Source of the DNA: Clostridiales bacterium
GTDB lineage: Bacteria; Bacillota; Clostridia; Christensenellales; Aristaeellaceae
Reading direction: 5' to 3'
DNA: 26,610 nucleotides
NCBI GenBank assembly: GCA_004557905.1
Contig: SFFH01000022.1
Coordinates: 1 to 26,610 of the forward strand
Part shown: piece by piece, positions 1 through 7,512 of the stretch
Numbering within the stretch: position 1 is the first letter of the stretch
Layout of the letters: each line of letters opens with the position of its first letter
The notes under the pieces: model-generated
Database searches by the model: none
The model's input: only the letters and a program-made list of their open reading frames with translations
What the model was told of the DNA's origin: nothing
Made by a program: the position numbers and the translations under genes

Positions 1-564
1 TCCGTACGGATGATTTCACCGAAGGCCTTGCCGGTCTGGCCGAGCTTTCCGGCATCCCCGGTACGCTCGGCGGCGGCGTGGTCATGAACGCCGGCGCCTA
101 CGGCGGTGAGCTTGCCCAGGTGGTCACCCGCGTGGATGCCATCGCGCTTTCCGACGGCAAGCCCGTCGTCTTCGAGGGACCCAAGCTGGACTTCTCTTAC
201 CGTCACAGCGCGATGATGGACGCAGGCGTGATCGTCACCGACGTGACCCTGCAGCTCTCGCCCTGCGATCCCGACGTGATCCGCGCCCGCATGGACGAAT
301 GCAACCGCGCCCGCCGTGAAAAAGTTCAAGCGTCCGGCCGGCCTGTTCGCCGCCAAGCTGATCGACGAATGCGGCCTGCGCGGTCTGCGCGTGGGCGACG
401 CCCAGGTCAGCGAAAAGCATGCCGGCTTCATCATCAACCTCGGCCATGCGACCGCCCACGACATCCTGGCGCTGATGGACGAGGTCAGGACGCGCGTGCT
501 GGCGCAGACCGGCGTCATGCTGGAGCCGGAGGTCCGCATTCTGGGCGAGGACCGCAAGGGCTGA
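1..564 (+). pseudogene. murB: murB 3' part, UDP-N-acetylenolpyruvoylglucosamine reductase, frameshifted by a deletion
   Basis: MurB is the cytoplasmic FAD enzyme that reduces UDP-GlcNAc-enolpyruvate to UDP-MurNAc in peptidoglycan synthesis. The 5' end lies outside the window. Reading from base 3, the frame gives SGIPGTLGGGVVMNAGAYGG, the conserved FAD-domain segment, and runs to RARREK at about 309-323. The C-terminal domain then resumes in another frame at base 325 with FKRPAGLFAAKL, followed by QVSEKHAGFIIN and EPEVRILGE, and stops at 564. Family members normally have about 11 residues between RREK and FKRP, including the P-S-A-G-S loop with the catalytic serine. Here they are missing. A 32-base deletion would account for both the missing residues and the frame change. 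rapZ follows 31 bases downstream, a usual Firmicutes order. The family call is firm. Whether the break is a true mutation, a strain variant or an assembly error is open. Confidence 0.88.
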
Positions 565-595
565 CTGCGCAACCGATACGAAAGGAAAGCATTCT

Positions 596-1498
596 ATGAG
601 GTTTCTCATCGTCACCGGCCTGTCCGGCGCGGGCAAGACCAGCGTGCTCAGGCATCTGGAGGACAACGGCTATCAGTGCATGGACAATTTGCCCCCGCTT
701 CTGCTCTCCCAGGCGTTCACGCTGTGCGAGAAGGTGGAGCTTGACCGCCCGGTCGCACTGGGCGTGGATTCCCGCAGCGGCGCGCTGTTCAATGCAGAGG
801 CGGTCCTCGAGGCCATCGACAGCGGCATCGACAGCCACGACGTCTCCATCCTCTTTCTGGACGCGGATGCCGAGACGCTGATCGACCGGTACAAGGAGAC
901 CCGCCGTGATCACCCGCTGATGAAGCGCGGCAAGACGCTCGAGGAATGCATTGCCCGCGAGCGCGAGTTGCTCCAGCCGCTGCGCGAGCGCGCGAACTAT
1001 GTGCTTTCGACCACCGGCATGCAAGCCAAAGAGACCTGTGCCGCCGTCGACGCGCTGCTTGCGCAGGAGCAGAGCCAGCACCTGCTGCGCACGGAGATCA
1101 TGTCCTTTGGCTACAAGCGGGGCATCCCGCGCGAGAGCGACCTGGTGTTCGACGTGCGTTTCCTGCCCAATCCCTTCTATATTAAGGAGATCCGCTCGTA
1201 CACCGGTCTCGAAGCGCCCGTGCGCGACTATGTGCTGGGCAAGGAGGAAACCCGTGCGTTCCTCGCCCATCTGTACGCGATGGTCGATTATCTGATCCCG
1301 TTGTATCAGCGCGAGGGCAAGCGCCGCCTGATGATCGCCATCGGCTGCACCGGCGGCGCACACCGCTCCGTCGCCATCAGCGAGGCGCTGTGCGCGCATC
1401 TGCGCGCGCTGGGACAGACAGTCAACGTCACCCACCGGGACATCGCGCTCGAGGAGGCCGGCTGGCCCTTCCGCCGCGACCGCAGCCAGGAGGCCTGA
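596..1498 (+). CDS. rapZ: RapZ/YvcJ-family nucleotide-binding protein
   Basis: This 300-residue protein has the usual length for RapZ/YvcJ. An N-terminal P-loop, GLSGAGKT, covers residues 8-15, and a Walker B-like LFLDADAE follows. The C-terminal domain carries the family signature IAIGCTGGAHRSV and VTHRD. In E. coli RapZ is an RNA-binding adaptor that controls GlmZ decay and so glucosamine-6-phosphate synthesis. In Firmicutes the homologue YvcJ binds and hydrolyses nucleotides, and its role is less clear. The start is supported by the AAAGGAAAG stretch ending about 7 bases upstream. It lies 31 bases after murB and is probably co-transcribed with it. The common Firmicutes partners yvcK and whiA do not follow. 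The next gene is a DUF255-like protein 69 bases on. Confidence 0.95.
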   Translation: MRFLIVTGLSGAGKTSVLRHLEDNGYQCMDNLPPLLLSQAFTLCEKVELDRPVALGVDSRSGALFNAEAVLEAIDSGIDSHDVSILFLDADAETLIDRYKETRRDHPLMKRGKTLEECIARERELLQPLRERANYVLSTTGMQAKETCAAVDALLAQEQSQHLLRTEIMSFGYKRGIPRESDLVFDVRFLPNPFYIKEIRSYTGLEAPVRDYVLGKEETRAFLAHLYAMVDYLIPLYQREGKRRLMIAIGCTGGAHRSVAISEALCAHLRALGQTVNVTHRDIALEEAGWPFRRDRSQEA

Positions 1499-1567
1499 CT
1501 GTAAACCGCATAAATACCGCCAATAGCGCGCATGCTGATTCCATCTTCCAGTAAAGGATGGGATCGC

Positions 1568-3361
1568 ATGCGCGTTTCTTCTTTGCCGCCAAGCGCCGTT
1601 TCGCCGCAGCGCCTTTCCTCCGCGCAGGCGAACGTCTCCGCGCAGGCGCAGACCGCGCCCCAGGGGCTGACCTTCGCGCCGTTTGGCGCCGACGCGTTTG
1701 CGCAGGCGCGCGCGCGGCATGTTCCCGTCTTCCTGATCATCGCCGACACGCCCGACCTGCCTGCCGATCCCTCGCTCCTCCTGCAGCTGAGTGAGCGCAC
1801 CGTCCCGGTCTTCCTGCGCCCCGGCGAGCGCCCCGACGTGGAGCTGCTGTGTCAGCGCGCAGGCGCGCTCTTTTCCGGCGAGGGCGCGCTGCCGCTGTGC
1901 GCGCTGCTGCTCGACAGCGCGCGGCCCTTTCTCGCCGCACCGCTGCCACCCGCCGGCTTCCCGCTGGACCCTTCCCGGCTGTATGTCTGGCTTGCCCAGG
2001 CGGACAGGCGCTTTGCGCAGAACCTTCCCGCGCTCGCCGGGCAGGCCGCGCAGGTCCTTCATTCCTTTCAGGCTGAGCCGCTGCGCAGGCCATATGCCCC
2101 GTCGGACGCCGCGCACGACCTCACCCGCGCGCTCCTCGCCATTGAGGACAGGCAGAACGGCGGCTTTGGCGAGCTCAAGGCCCCGCTGGTCTGCGTCCTG
2201 CGCTTTTTGCAGCACGCTTCGCAGCGCGGAGAGGCGCAGGCACACGCCGCGCTCACCCGCGCACTCGACGCGATGCTGGCCTCCGCCCTCTATGATCCGC
2301 TGGACGGCGGCTTCTTCCGCGCCACGCTGACGGACGGCTGGCGCGTCTTCGTCCCGGAAAAGCCGCTCGGCGTGAGCGCCATGCTCGCGCTCATCCTGCT
2401 TTCCGGCGGGCGGCGCAGCGAGGCCGTGCGCGTGCTCGACTTCATCGTGCAGGCATTTTCCCTGCAGGGCGGCGGCCTCTCGCCCGCGCTGGTCGCCCCG
2501 CGCGAAACGTATGCGTTCACGCCGGAGCAGGTCTGCGCGGCACTCGGCAACGAAAACGGGCTGCGCGCCTGCCGTCTGCTCGGTCTGCTGCGCCAGCACG
2601 CCAAATCCGACCCCATCGTCACGCCCAGCCGCTTTTCGCCCGTCGCCGAGGATGTCCCGCGCATCCTTCACGACGATCCGCCGCCGCTCTATCCGCGCCT
2701 TTCCGCCGCCCTCACGCCGGAGGACGCGGCCTTTCTTCGCCGCGCGATGCCACAGCTGCTGCGCGCCCGCGCCGCCAGGCCCCCGCAGCGGCCGCTGGGC
2801 TTTGTCATCACGGAGCACTGCGCGCTGGCCGCCGCCGTGCTGGCCCTGTGCGGGCAGCGTCTCGGCGAACCACGCTACACGCAGGCTGCGCAGCGCGCCG
2901 TCACGTTCCTCATCAGCCAGCCGCCCGCCGGCGGTCCGTTCCCGTTGCCCGCGTCCGTGTCGCCCGTCAGCCCGATCTATGCGCAGGCGACCTGCGGCGC
3001 GTCCGCGGCGCTCGCGCTGGCGCAGCTCACCCTCGGCAGCCAGAGCGGCATGGAGGAATACGCAGAGAGCGGCCTTCGCCTGCTGGGCGCCGCCCTGCAC
3101 GCGTTCGTGCGTCCGGACGGTCTGGCGATGCACACGCCCAAGGACCCGGCGGCCTTCTTTCCGCGCGTGCCCGCGATCTTCGACGGCGAGCTTCCCTCAC
3201 CCGCGGCCCTGCTCGTCCACGCGCTGCGCATTGCGGACGGTCTGCGTCCGGAAGCGCACTACGATGACGCCATCCGGGCCCTCTGGGACGCCGCCGCGCC
3301 CACGGCCAAGGCGCAGCCGATTGCCTGCGCTGCGCTGATCGACGCCGTGACACAAAAATAA
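1568..3361 (+). CDS. Diverged DUF255/YyaL-like protein (thioredoxin-fold plus alpha-barrel), CxxC motif lost
   Basis: The 597-residue protein follows the plan of the YyaL/DUF255 (SSP411, spermatogenesis-associated protein 20) family. These have an N-terminal thioredoxin-like domain and a C-terminal alpha/alpha-barrel. Matching landmarks in order are FGADAFAQARARHVPVFLII (family: EAF.KA...KPIFLSI), RPGERPDVELL (family: DREERPDID), DRQNGGFGELKAP (family: YGGFGGAPKFP), LYDPLDGGFFRATLTDGW, and YAFTPEQVCAALG. The family's CHWCH motif would fall near residue 57 but is replaced by ADTPDLPADP, and the later W-N motif is also gone. It is therefore probably not a redox enzyme, although the fold may remain. 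Start 1568 is preferred over 1532 because AAAGGA lies 9 bases upstream. It may be co-transcribed with rapZ. Function unknown. Confidence 0.72.
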   Translation: MRVSSLPPSAVSPQRLSSAQANVSAQAQTAPQGLTFAPFGADAFAQARARHVPVFLIIADTPDLPADPSLLLQLSERTVPVFLRPGERPDVELLCQRAGALFSGEGALPLCALLLDSARPFLAAPLPPAGFPLDPSRLYVWLAQADRRFAQNLPALAGQAAQVLHSFQAEPLRRPYAPSDAAHDLTRALLAIEDRQNGGFGELKAPLVCVLRFLQHASQRGEAQAHAALTRALDAMLASALYDPLDGGFFRATLTDGWRVFVPEKPLGVSAMLALILLSGGRRSEAVRVLDFIVQAFSLQGGGLSPALVAPRETYAFTPEQVCAALGNENGLRACRLLGLLRQHAKSDPIVTPSRFSPVAEDVPRILHDDPPPLYPRLSAALTPEDAAFLRRAMPQLLRARAARPPQRPLGFVITEHCALAAAVLALCGQRLGEPRYTQAAQRAVTFLISQPPAGGPFPLPASVSPVSPIYAQATCGASAALALAQLTLGSQSGMEEYAESGLRLLGAALHAFVRPDGLAMHTPKDPAAFFPRVPAIFDGELPSPAALLVHALRIADGLRPEAHYDDAIRALWDAAAPTAKAQPIACAALIDAVTQK

Positions 3362-3381
3362 GCGGGGATTGCCCGCTTATT
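3357..3381 (-). terminator. Intrinsic hairpin overlapping the DUF255-like stop codon
   Basis: A perfect 10-bp stem, AATAAGCGGG / CCCGCTTATT, with a 5-base loop begins on the stop codon of the upstream + gene. On the - strand it is followed by TTATTTTTG, so it suits termination of transcripts coming from the SNF2 gene. The + side lacks a U-run. Confidence 0.6.
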
Positions 3382-3438
3382 CTCAAGATGATTGTAATTC
3401 CAATTTCATTCTGAATTCATGCTTTGTGAATGAGCACC

Positions 3439-3486
3439 GTCTCAATCGTAGGAGGCTGCGCCTCCTGCTCTGAGACTGCGTTTTTT
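3439..3486 (+). terminator. Strong intrinsic terminator after the DUF255-like gene
   Basis: A two-part stem is visible. The outer pair is GTCTCA (3439-3444) / TGAGAC (3471-3476). The inner pair is AGGAGGC (3450-3456) / GCCTCCT (3460-3466) with loop TGC. TGCG and six T residues (3481-3486) follow. It would end the murB-rapZ-DUF255 transcript. The sequence TGAATTCATG occurs on both sides of it (3412-3421 and 3489-3498). Confidence 0.85.
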
Positions 3487-3503
3487 CTTGAATTCATGAG
3501 AAA

Positions 3504-3574
3504 CGTTGGGCTGCCGCCCAAACCTGCCTGAGGGACCTTGTCCCTCAGACTCCCTTCTTCGCTTCGCGCATATG
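3504..3574. repeat. Short composite hairpin repeat, copy R1
   Basis: It begins with CGTTGGGCTGCCGCCCAAAC, which contains the hairpin TTGGGC/GCCCAA. Next comes CTGAGGGAC-CTT-GTCCCTCAG (3528-3548), a 9-bp stem, then ACTCCCTTCTTCGCTTCGCG and the left-type core fragment CATATG. It lies between convergent genes, just past the SNF2 stop. The same modules recur near 10.3, 13.4, 17.9 and 21.6 kb. Confidence 0.85.
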
Positions 3575-3588
3575 GATGCTGCCTGTGT

Positions 3589-6500
3589 TCAGCCCCCGAG
3601 CACCTCGCGCAGCAGCGCCGCGTCCACGGTAAAGAGGTTCTCCTCGCCCAGCAGCACGCCGTCGCCGAGCGCCTTCTTCCGCTCCTGGATCTTCAGAATG
3701 TGCTCCTCCACCGTATCCGACGCGATCAGCCGGATCACCTGCACGCCCTTCGTCTGGCCGATGCGGTAGGCGCGGTCGGTCGCCTGGTTCTGCGCCGACA
3801 CGTTCCACCAGGGATCGTAGTGGATCACCACGTCTGCGCCGGTCAGGTTGAGGCCCGTGCCGCCCGCCTTGAGCGAGATGAGGAACACGTCCGCGCCGCC
3901 CTCGTTGAACTGCCGCACCAGTTCCATGCGCGTCTCCTTGTCCGTTTCGCCGGTCAGCGTGAAGTACGCGATTCCCTCGCCGGCAAGTGCCTCACCGATG
4001 AGCGAGAGCATCGAGGTGAACTGCGAGAACAGCAGGATGCGGTGCCCGCCGGAGAGCGCGTCCTGCACCACCTCCAGCAGCTGCGTGAGCTTGCCGCTGC
4101 CGCCATTGTAGTTTTCAAGGCAGAGCCGCGGGTCGCAGCACAGCTGCCGCAGCCGGGTCAGCCCCGCGAGCAGCTTCATCCTGTCCTGACCGTCAAGCAG
4201 GCCGCCCTCGCTGTCCTTTTTGAGCTTTGCCGCGTAAGCGGTGTAGAGCTTGCGCTGCTCCGCCGTCAGCTCGCTGCTCATCACCGTCTCCACCTTCTCC
4301 GGCAGGTCGGTGAGCACATCCTTCTTCATGCGCCGCAGGATGAACGGCGCAACCAGCAGGTGCAGGTTTTCCCTCGCCTGCTCGTCCGCTTCCCGCACGA
4401 CCGGCGCCTCAAAGCGGTCCCTGAACTTCTTGTAGGTGCCAAGATACCCCGGCATCAGGAAGTCGAAGAGGGACCACAGCTCGGAGAGCCGGTTTTCAAT
4501 CGGCGTGCCGGTCATCGCGAAGCGGTGCTGCGCCTTCAGCGTCTTGACCGCCTTCGCCGCCTGCGAGGCGGCGTTTTTGATGTTCTGCGCCTCGTCCAGC
4601 AGCACATGCGTGAACTCGATGCCCTCATACGTCTGCACGTCCCTGCGCAGCTGGTCGTAGGAGGTCATCAGGATGTTCGGCGCGTCCTCGCCGCCGATCA
4701 GCTCCACGCGTTCCTTTGCGGAGCCCATCAGGCTTTTGGCCGTCAGGCCGGGCGCAAAGCGCTGCGCCTCCGCGAGCCAGTTGAGCTGAAGCGACGCCGG
4801 GCACACCACCAGCGCGCGCACGGGACGGCCCAGCTCCTGCTCGCGCAGCAGCATGGCCAGCGCCTGAATCGTCTTGCCCAGGCCCATGTCGTCCGCGAGA
4901 ATCCCGCCAAAGCCCGCGTCGCTGAGCGCGCACAGCCAGGAGAGCCCTTCCAGCTGATAGCCGCGCAGCTGTGCGTTGAGCGCGGCAGGCTGCTCCACGC
5001 GCGTCTGCTGCGCCGTCTCGATCCTCTTCGTCCACTCGGTGATCTCCCTGGGCGCGCGCAGCGAGAGGCTCTCTCTCTTCTTGAGCGCCGCGTCCAGGTA
5101 CATCGCCCGGCTCATGGGCACCTCCACGCCGCTTTGCGCCTCCTCGGCACTCACGTCGAGGCCGTCCAGCACCTGCGCCGCGTCAGCCGCCTGCGCAAGC
5201 GCCTCCTCCGAGAGGAACGTGCCGTCCGTCAGGCGCACATAGGCACGCTTTTCCCGGTAGGCCGCCAGCGCCTGATTAAGCTCCTCCTGCGTGTAGCCGC
5301 CCAGATCCGCCAGCAGCACCAGCTTGTCGCCCTGGCAGCTCAGGCCGAAGGTCATGGCGCGCGCGCGCTTGACGTTCATCTGCGCAAGCTGCCGGCTCAC
5401 GTGCACCTCGCCCACGCGCTCCAGCTCCTGCAGCCGTTCGCTCAGCAGCGCAAAGCGCTCGTCGTCGTCCCCCTCAAAGGCGTAGACGTCCTCGCTCTCC
5501 TTCTCCGGGAACAACCGCTGCGCCTCCGCGCGCACGTCCTCCTCCAGCGCCGCGTCGCGCCGGATGTGCGGATGCTCCTCCCCGGCGGCCAGTTCCGTGC
5601 CACAGTAGTCAAAGGCGACCCGGCACGTCAGCCGGCTTTCGCCCTCCAGATCGACGTAGAGCCTCGGCACGGCCGGCGTGGGCGTGTGCTCGGCAAGCAC
5701 CGCCTGGCCCTTGCGCATCACCGCGCACTCCCGGGCCGGCAGAATCAGCCGCGTGCAGACCTCGTCAAGCTGCTCTCCGTCAAAGCGCACGCCCTGCGGG
5801 TACGCGTCCGCGACCTCCAGCAGACCCGCGATGCGCGCGAACGCCTCGCCGTACGCGCAGGTGATCGTCTCTGCGCCGAAGCGGTACGCGCCCGCCTGGC
5901 CCAGCACCACGTCGCCGCCCTCCACGAGCAGCGACGCGCCGTCGCCCTCCTGCGTCAGCTCCAGCGGCAGGGCAACGTCCCCGCGCGTCACCTTCGCCCG
6001 ATACAGCGCGCCGTTTTCCCCGCGTACGTCCGCCTCGCGTCCCTCCAGCAGGCGCATGGTCTGATCCAGCGCCGCGCCCGAGAGCATCAGCTCGCCGCCG
6101 TCGGCCATCGACGCGTCGCCCGCAAGCATCACGATCTGGCCGTACAGCGCCGCGTCCCGCGCGTCCAGCTCCTCCTCGCGGTGGGAGAACGTCAGCTCGC
6201 GGCCATAGATGGCCGACTCCCGCCTGGCCGTGCGCGCCGCCAGCTCGGCCATGCTGCGCACGACGTACGGGCGCGTCCGGCCGATTTTCAGCCCGAGCGC
6301 GATCACCCGGCCCGAGACGCGCCGCAGCGCGGGATACAGGTGCACGCTCTCCTGGGCGGAGGCGCGCCTTCGCGCCGGATTCATGCGGCTCCTTTCCAGC
6401 AGCGCGCCGATCATCTCCCGGCCGTCGCGCGCGCCGACGGACGTCGCCGCGCCGCCGCACGCCGCAATCATCAGCGCCGCCACATGCCGGCAGCCGCGCG

Positions 6501-6741
6501 GCGAACGGGCGATCTCCCGGCAGGTGCAGCCGCAGCGGACAAACACGTCCATTTCCTCGTCATACAGGAAATTCGGCCGGCAGGTTTCCTCCGCCCCGCG
6601 GACAACGCCGTCATACCGCAGCAGGCCGTCCTCCTCCCGGACCGTCACGCCGCTCACGCGGCCCTCCTGCACATCCGCGCCGCCGCGCGCAAAATACGCG
6701 GGATTGCCGATCGCGCTGCGTGCGCTGGACAATGTGAACAT
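3589..6741 (-). CDS. SNF2-family DNA-dependent ATPase/helicase with SWIM zinc finger
   Basis: This protein of about 1050 residues belongs to the bacterial SWIM-SNF2 group of Swi2/Snf2 (RapA-like) ATPases, which translocate on double-stranded DNA. Near residues 68-85 a SWIM finger (CxC...CxH) is visible in CGCTCREIARSPRGCRH. A long helicase-associated region follows. The ATPase core has Walker A ADDMGLGKT near residue 620, the DEAQ box LLDEAQNIKN near 715, and GTPIENRLSELWSLFDF. The second RecA lobe holds LLFSQFTSML, SLKAGGTGLNLT and the arginine motif QATDRAYRIGQ near 990. I chose ATG 6741 because GGGGGAGAGG lies just upstream. ATG 6756 would add five residues but has no spaced ribosome site. 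It is a single gene with its own promoter, divergent from thpR. No partner gene indicates whether it works in repair or transcription. Confidence 0.93.
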   Translation of the reverse strand: MFTLSSARSAIGNPAYFARGGADVQEGRVSGVTVREEDGLLRYDGVVRGAEETCRPNFLYDEEMDVFVRCGCTCREIARSPRGCRHVAALMIAACGGAATSVGARDGREMIGALLERSRMNPARRRASAQESVHLYPALRRVSGRVIALGLKIGRTRPYVVRSMAELAARTARRESAIYGRELTFSHREEELDARDAALYGQIVMLAGDASMADGGELMLSGAALDQTMRLLEGREADVRGENGALYRAKVTRGDVALPLELTQEGDGASLLVEGGDVVLGQAGAYRFGAETITCAYGEAFARIAGLLEVADAYPQGVRFDGEQLDEVCTRLILPARECAVMRKGQAVLAEHTPTPAVPRLYVDLEGESRLTCRVAFDYCGTELAAGEEHPHIRRDAALEEDVRAEAQRLFPEKESEDVYAFEGDDDERFALLSERLQELERVGEVHVSRQLAQMNVKRARAMTFGLSCQGDKLVLLADLGGYTQEELNQALAAYREKRAYVRLTDGTFLSEEALAQAADAAQVLDGLDVSAEEAQSGVEVPMSRAMYLDAALKKRESLSLRAPREITEWTKRIETAQQTRVEQPAALNAQLRGYQLEGLSWLCALSDAGFGGILADDMGLGKTIQALAMLLREQELGRPVRALVVCPASLQLNWLAEAQRFAPGLTAKSLMGSAKERVELIGGEDAPNILMTSYDQLRRDVQTYEGIEFTHVLLDEAQNIKNAASQAAKAVKTLKAQHRFAMTGTPIENRLSELWSLFDFLMPGYLGTYKKFRDRFEAPVVREADEQARENLHLLVAPFILRRMKKDVLTDLPEKVETVMSSELTAEQRKLYTAYAAKLKKDSEGGLLDGQDRMKLLAGLTRLRQLCCDPRLCLENYNGGSGKLTQLLEVVQDALSGGHRILLFSQFTSMLSLIGEALAGEGIAYFTLTGETDKETRMELVRQFNEGGADVFLISLKAGGTGLNLTGADVVIHYDPWWNVSAQNQATDRAYRIGQTKGVQVIRLIASDTVEEHILKIQERKKALGDGVLLGEENLFTVDAALLREVLGG

Positions 6742-6779
6742 CCGCCTCTCCCCCATCCTGATGTTGCGCTTTCACCCTG

Positions 6780-6808
6780 ATTATAGCATACTTGCCGCGT
6801 CCTGCCAA
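6780..6808 (-). promoter_or_regulatory. Sigma-A-type promoter of the SNF2 gene
   Basis: On the - strand, TTGGCA (6808-6803) and TATAAT (6785-6780) are separated by 17 bases, with TGC before the -10. It overlaps the opposing thpR promoter. Confidence 0.8.
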
Positions 6809-6820
6809 ACATGTTACAAT
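6792..6820 (+). promoter_or_regulatory. Sigma-A-type promoter of thpR
   Basis: TTGCCG (6792-6797) and TACAAT (6815-6820) are 17 bases apart, and a TG stands one base upstream of the -10. It shares bases 6792-6808 with the divergent SNF2 promoter. Confidence 0.75.
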
Positions 6821-6842
6821 GCGCTGTGAAAGGAGAAATGCT

Positions 6843-7385
6843 ATGCGTCTGTTTTTCGGCCTGTCCCTGCCGGACGATGTCCGCGCCGTCACGCGCGCCT
6901 GCGCCGAATCCGCCGCCTTGTCGATTCCCGGCCGGTATCCCCCCGCAGAAAACCACCACGTCACGCTGGCGTTTCTGGGCGAGGTGCCGCCGGAGCGCCT
7001 GCCCGCTGCCCGGGATGTGCTCGCCCGCTGCGCCGCCGCGTTCCCCGCGCCGACGCTCACGCTTCAAGGCTTTGGCTGCTTCGGCCGCCGGGAAAACGCC
7101 ATCCTCATCCTGCGCGTGAGAAGTGAGCCGCCGCTTGAGCCCCTGCACAACCGGCTTGTCCGCGCGCTTGCGCAGGCGGATCTCCCCGCCGATCCCGGCC
7201 CCTTCTCGCCGCATATCACGCTCGCCCGCCACGCGGCCCTTCCGGACGCGCTGCCCGCCTGCCTGCCCGTCTCCTTTACCGCCACGCAGGCGCATGTGTT
7301 CCTCAGCGCGCGCGATACGGCCGGCGTGCTGCGCTACACGCCCCTTGAAACCGTTCCCTTCGCCCGGGCACGCGCCGAAAACTGA
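6843..7385 (+). CDS. thpR: RNA 2',3'-cyclic phosphodiesterase (2H phosphoesterase, LigT/ThpR family)
   Basis: The 180-residue protein has the normal ThpR length and opens with MRLFFGLSLPDDVR, typical of the family. Both catalytic HxT motifs of the 2H superfamily are present: HVT at residues 39-41 in NHHVTLAFLGEV and HIT at 124-126 in FSPHITLARH. Family members hydrolyse 2',3'-cyclic phosphate to 2'-phosphate on RNA ends. The physiological substrate in bacteria is uncertain. AGGAG (6831-6835) lies 7 bases before the ATG, which excludes the longer in-frame start at 6792. It is transcribed from its own promoter. No clear terminator separates it from the next gene, about 125 bases on. Confidence 0.93.
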   Translation: MRLFFGLSLPDDVRAVTRACAESAALSIPGRYPPAENHHVTLAFLGEVPPERLPAARDVLARCAAAFPAPTLTLQGFGCFGRRENAILILRVRSEPPLEPLHNRLVRALAQADLPADPGPFSPHITLARHAALPDALPACLPVSFTATQAHVFLSARDTAGVLRYTPLETVPFARARAEN

Positions 7386-7446
7386 CAGTTTCCGCCAGAA
7401 TCTCTCGGCTTTGTTTCATTCAAACCTGAAGATTTTTAAATTCATC

Positions 7447-7475
7447 TTGACAAATGTTACAAGTCGTAATAAACT
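7447..7475 (+). promoter_or_regulatory. Promoter of the peptidoglycan-binding protein gene
   Basis: A consensus TTGACA (7447-7452) is followed after 17 bases by TAAACT (7470-7475). Within the spacer, TTAC-AAGTC-GTAA (7458-7469 region) forms a small inverted repeat that could be an operator. No specific regulator can be named. AAAGGAG lies downstream at 7494-7500. Confidence 0.65.
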
Positions 7476-7512
7476 AGTGACATAGATGAGATGAAAGGAG
7501 ACGCATGCCCTC

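Noticed and set aside
315..330. Programmed frameshift in murB at the AAAAA run
   Set aside because: Slippage could rejoin the frames but would not restore the missing 11 residues with the catalytic serine, so a deletion is the better explanation.
515..3133. Open - strand frame of 872 codons
   Set aside because: It is antisense to rapZ and the DUF255-like gene, is rich in Arg, Gly and Ala, and shows no recognisable motif. GC-rich third positions of the real + genes keep this frame open.
3538..6780. Open + strand frame of 1080 codons
   Set aside because: It is the complement of the SNF2 gene, with Leu/Arg/His-rich low-information content. The - strand carries all helicase motifs.
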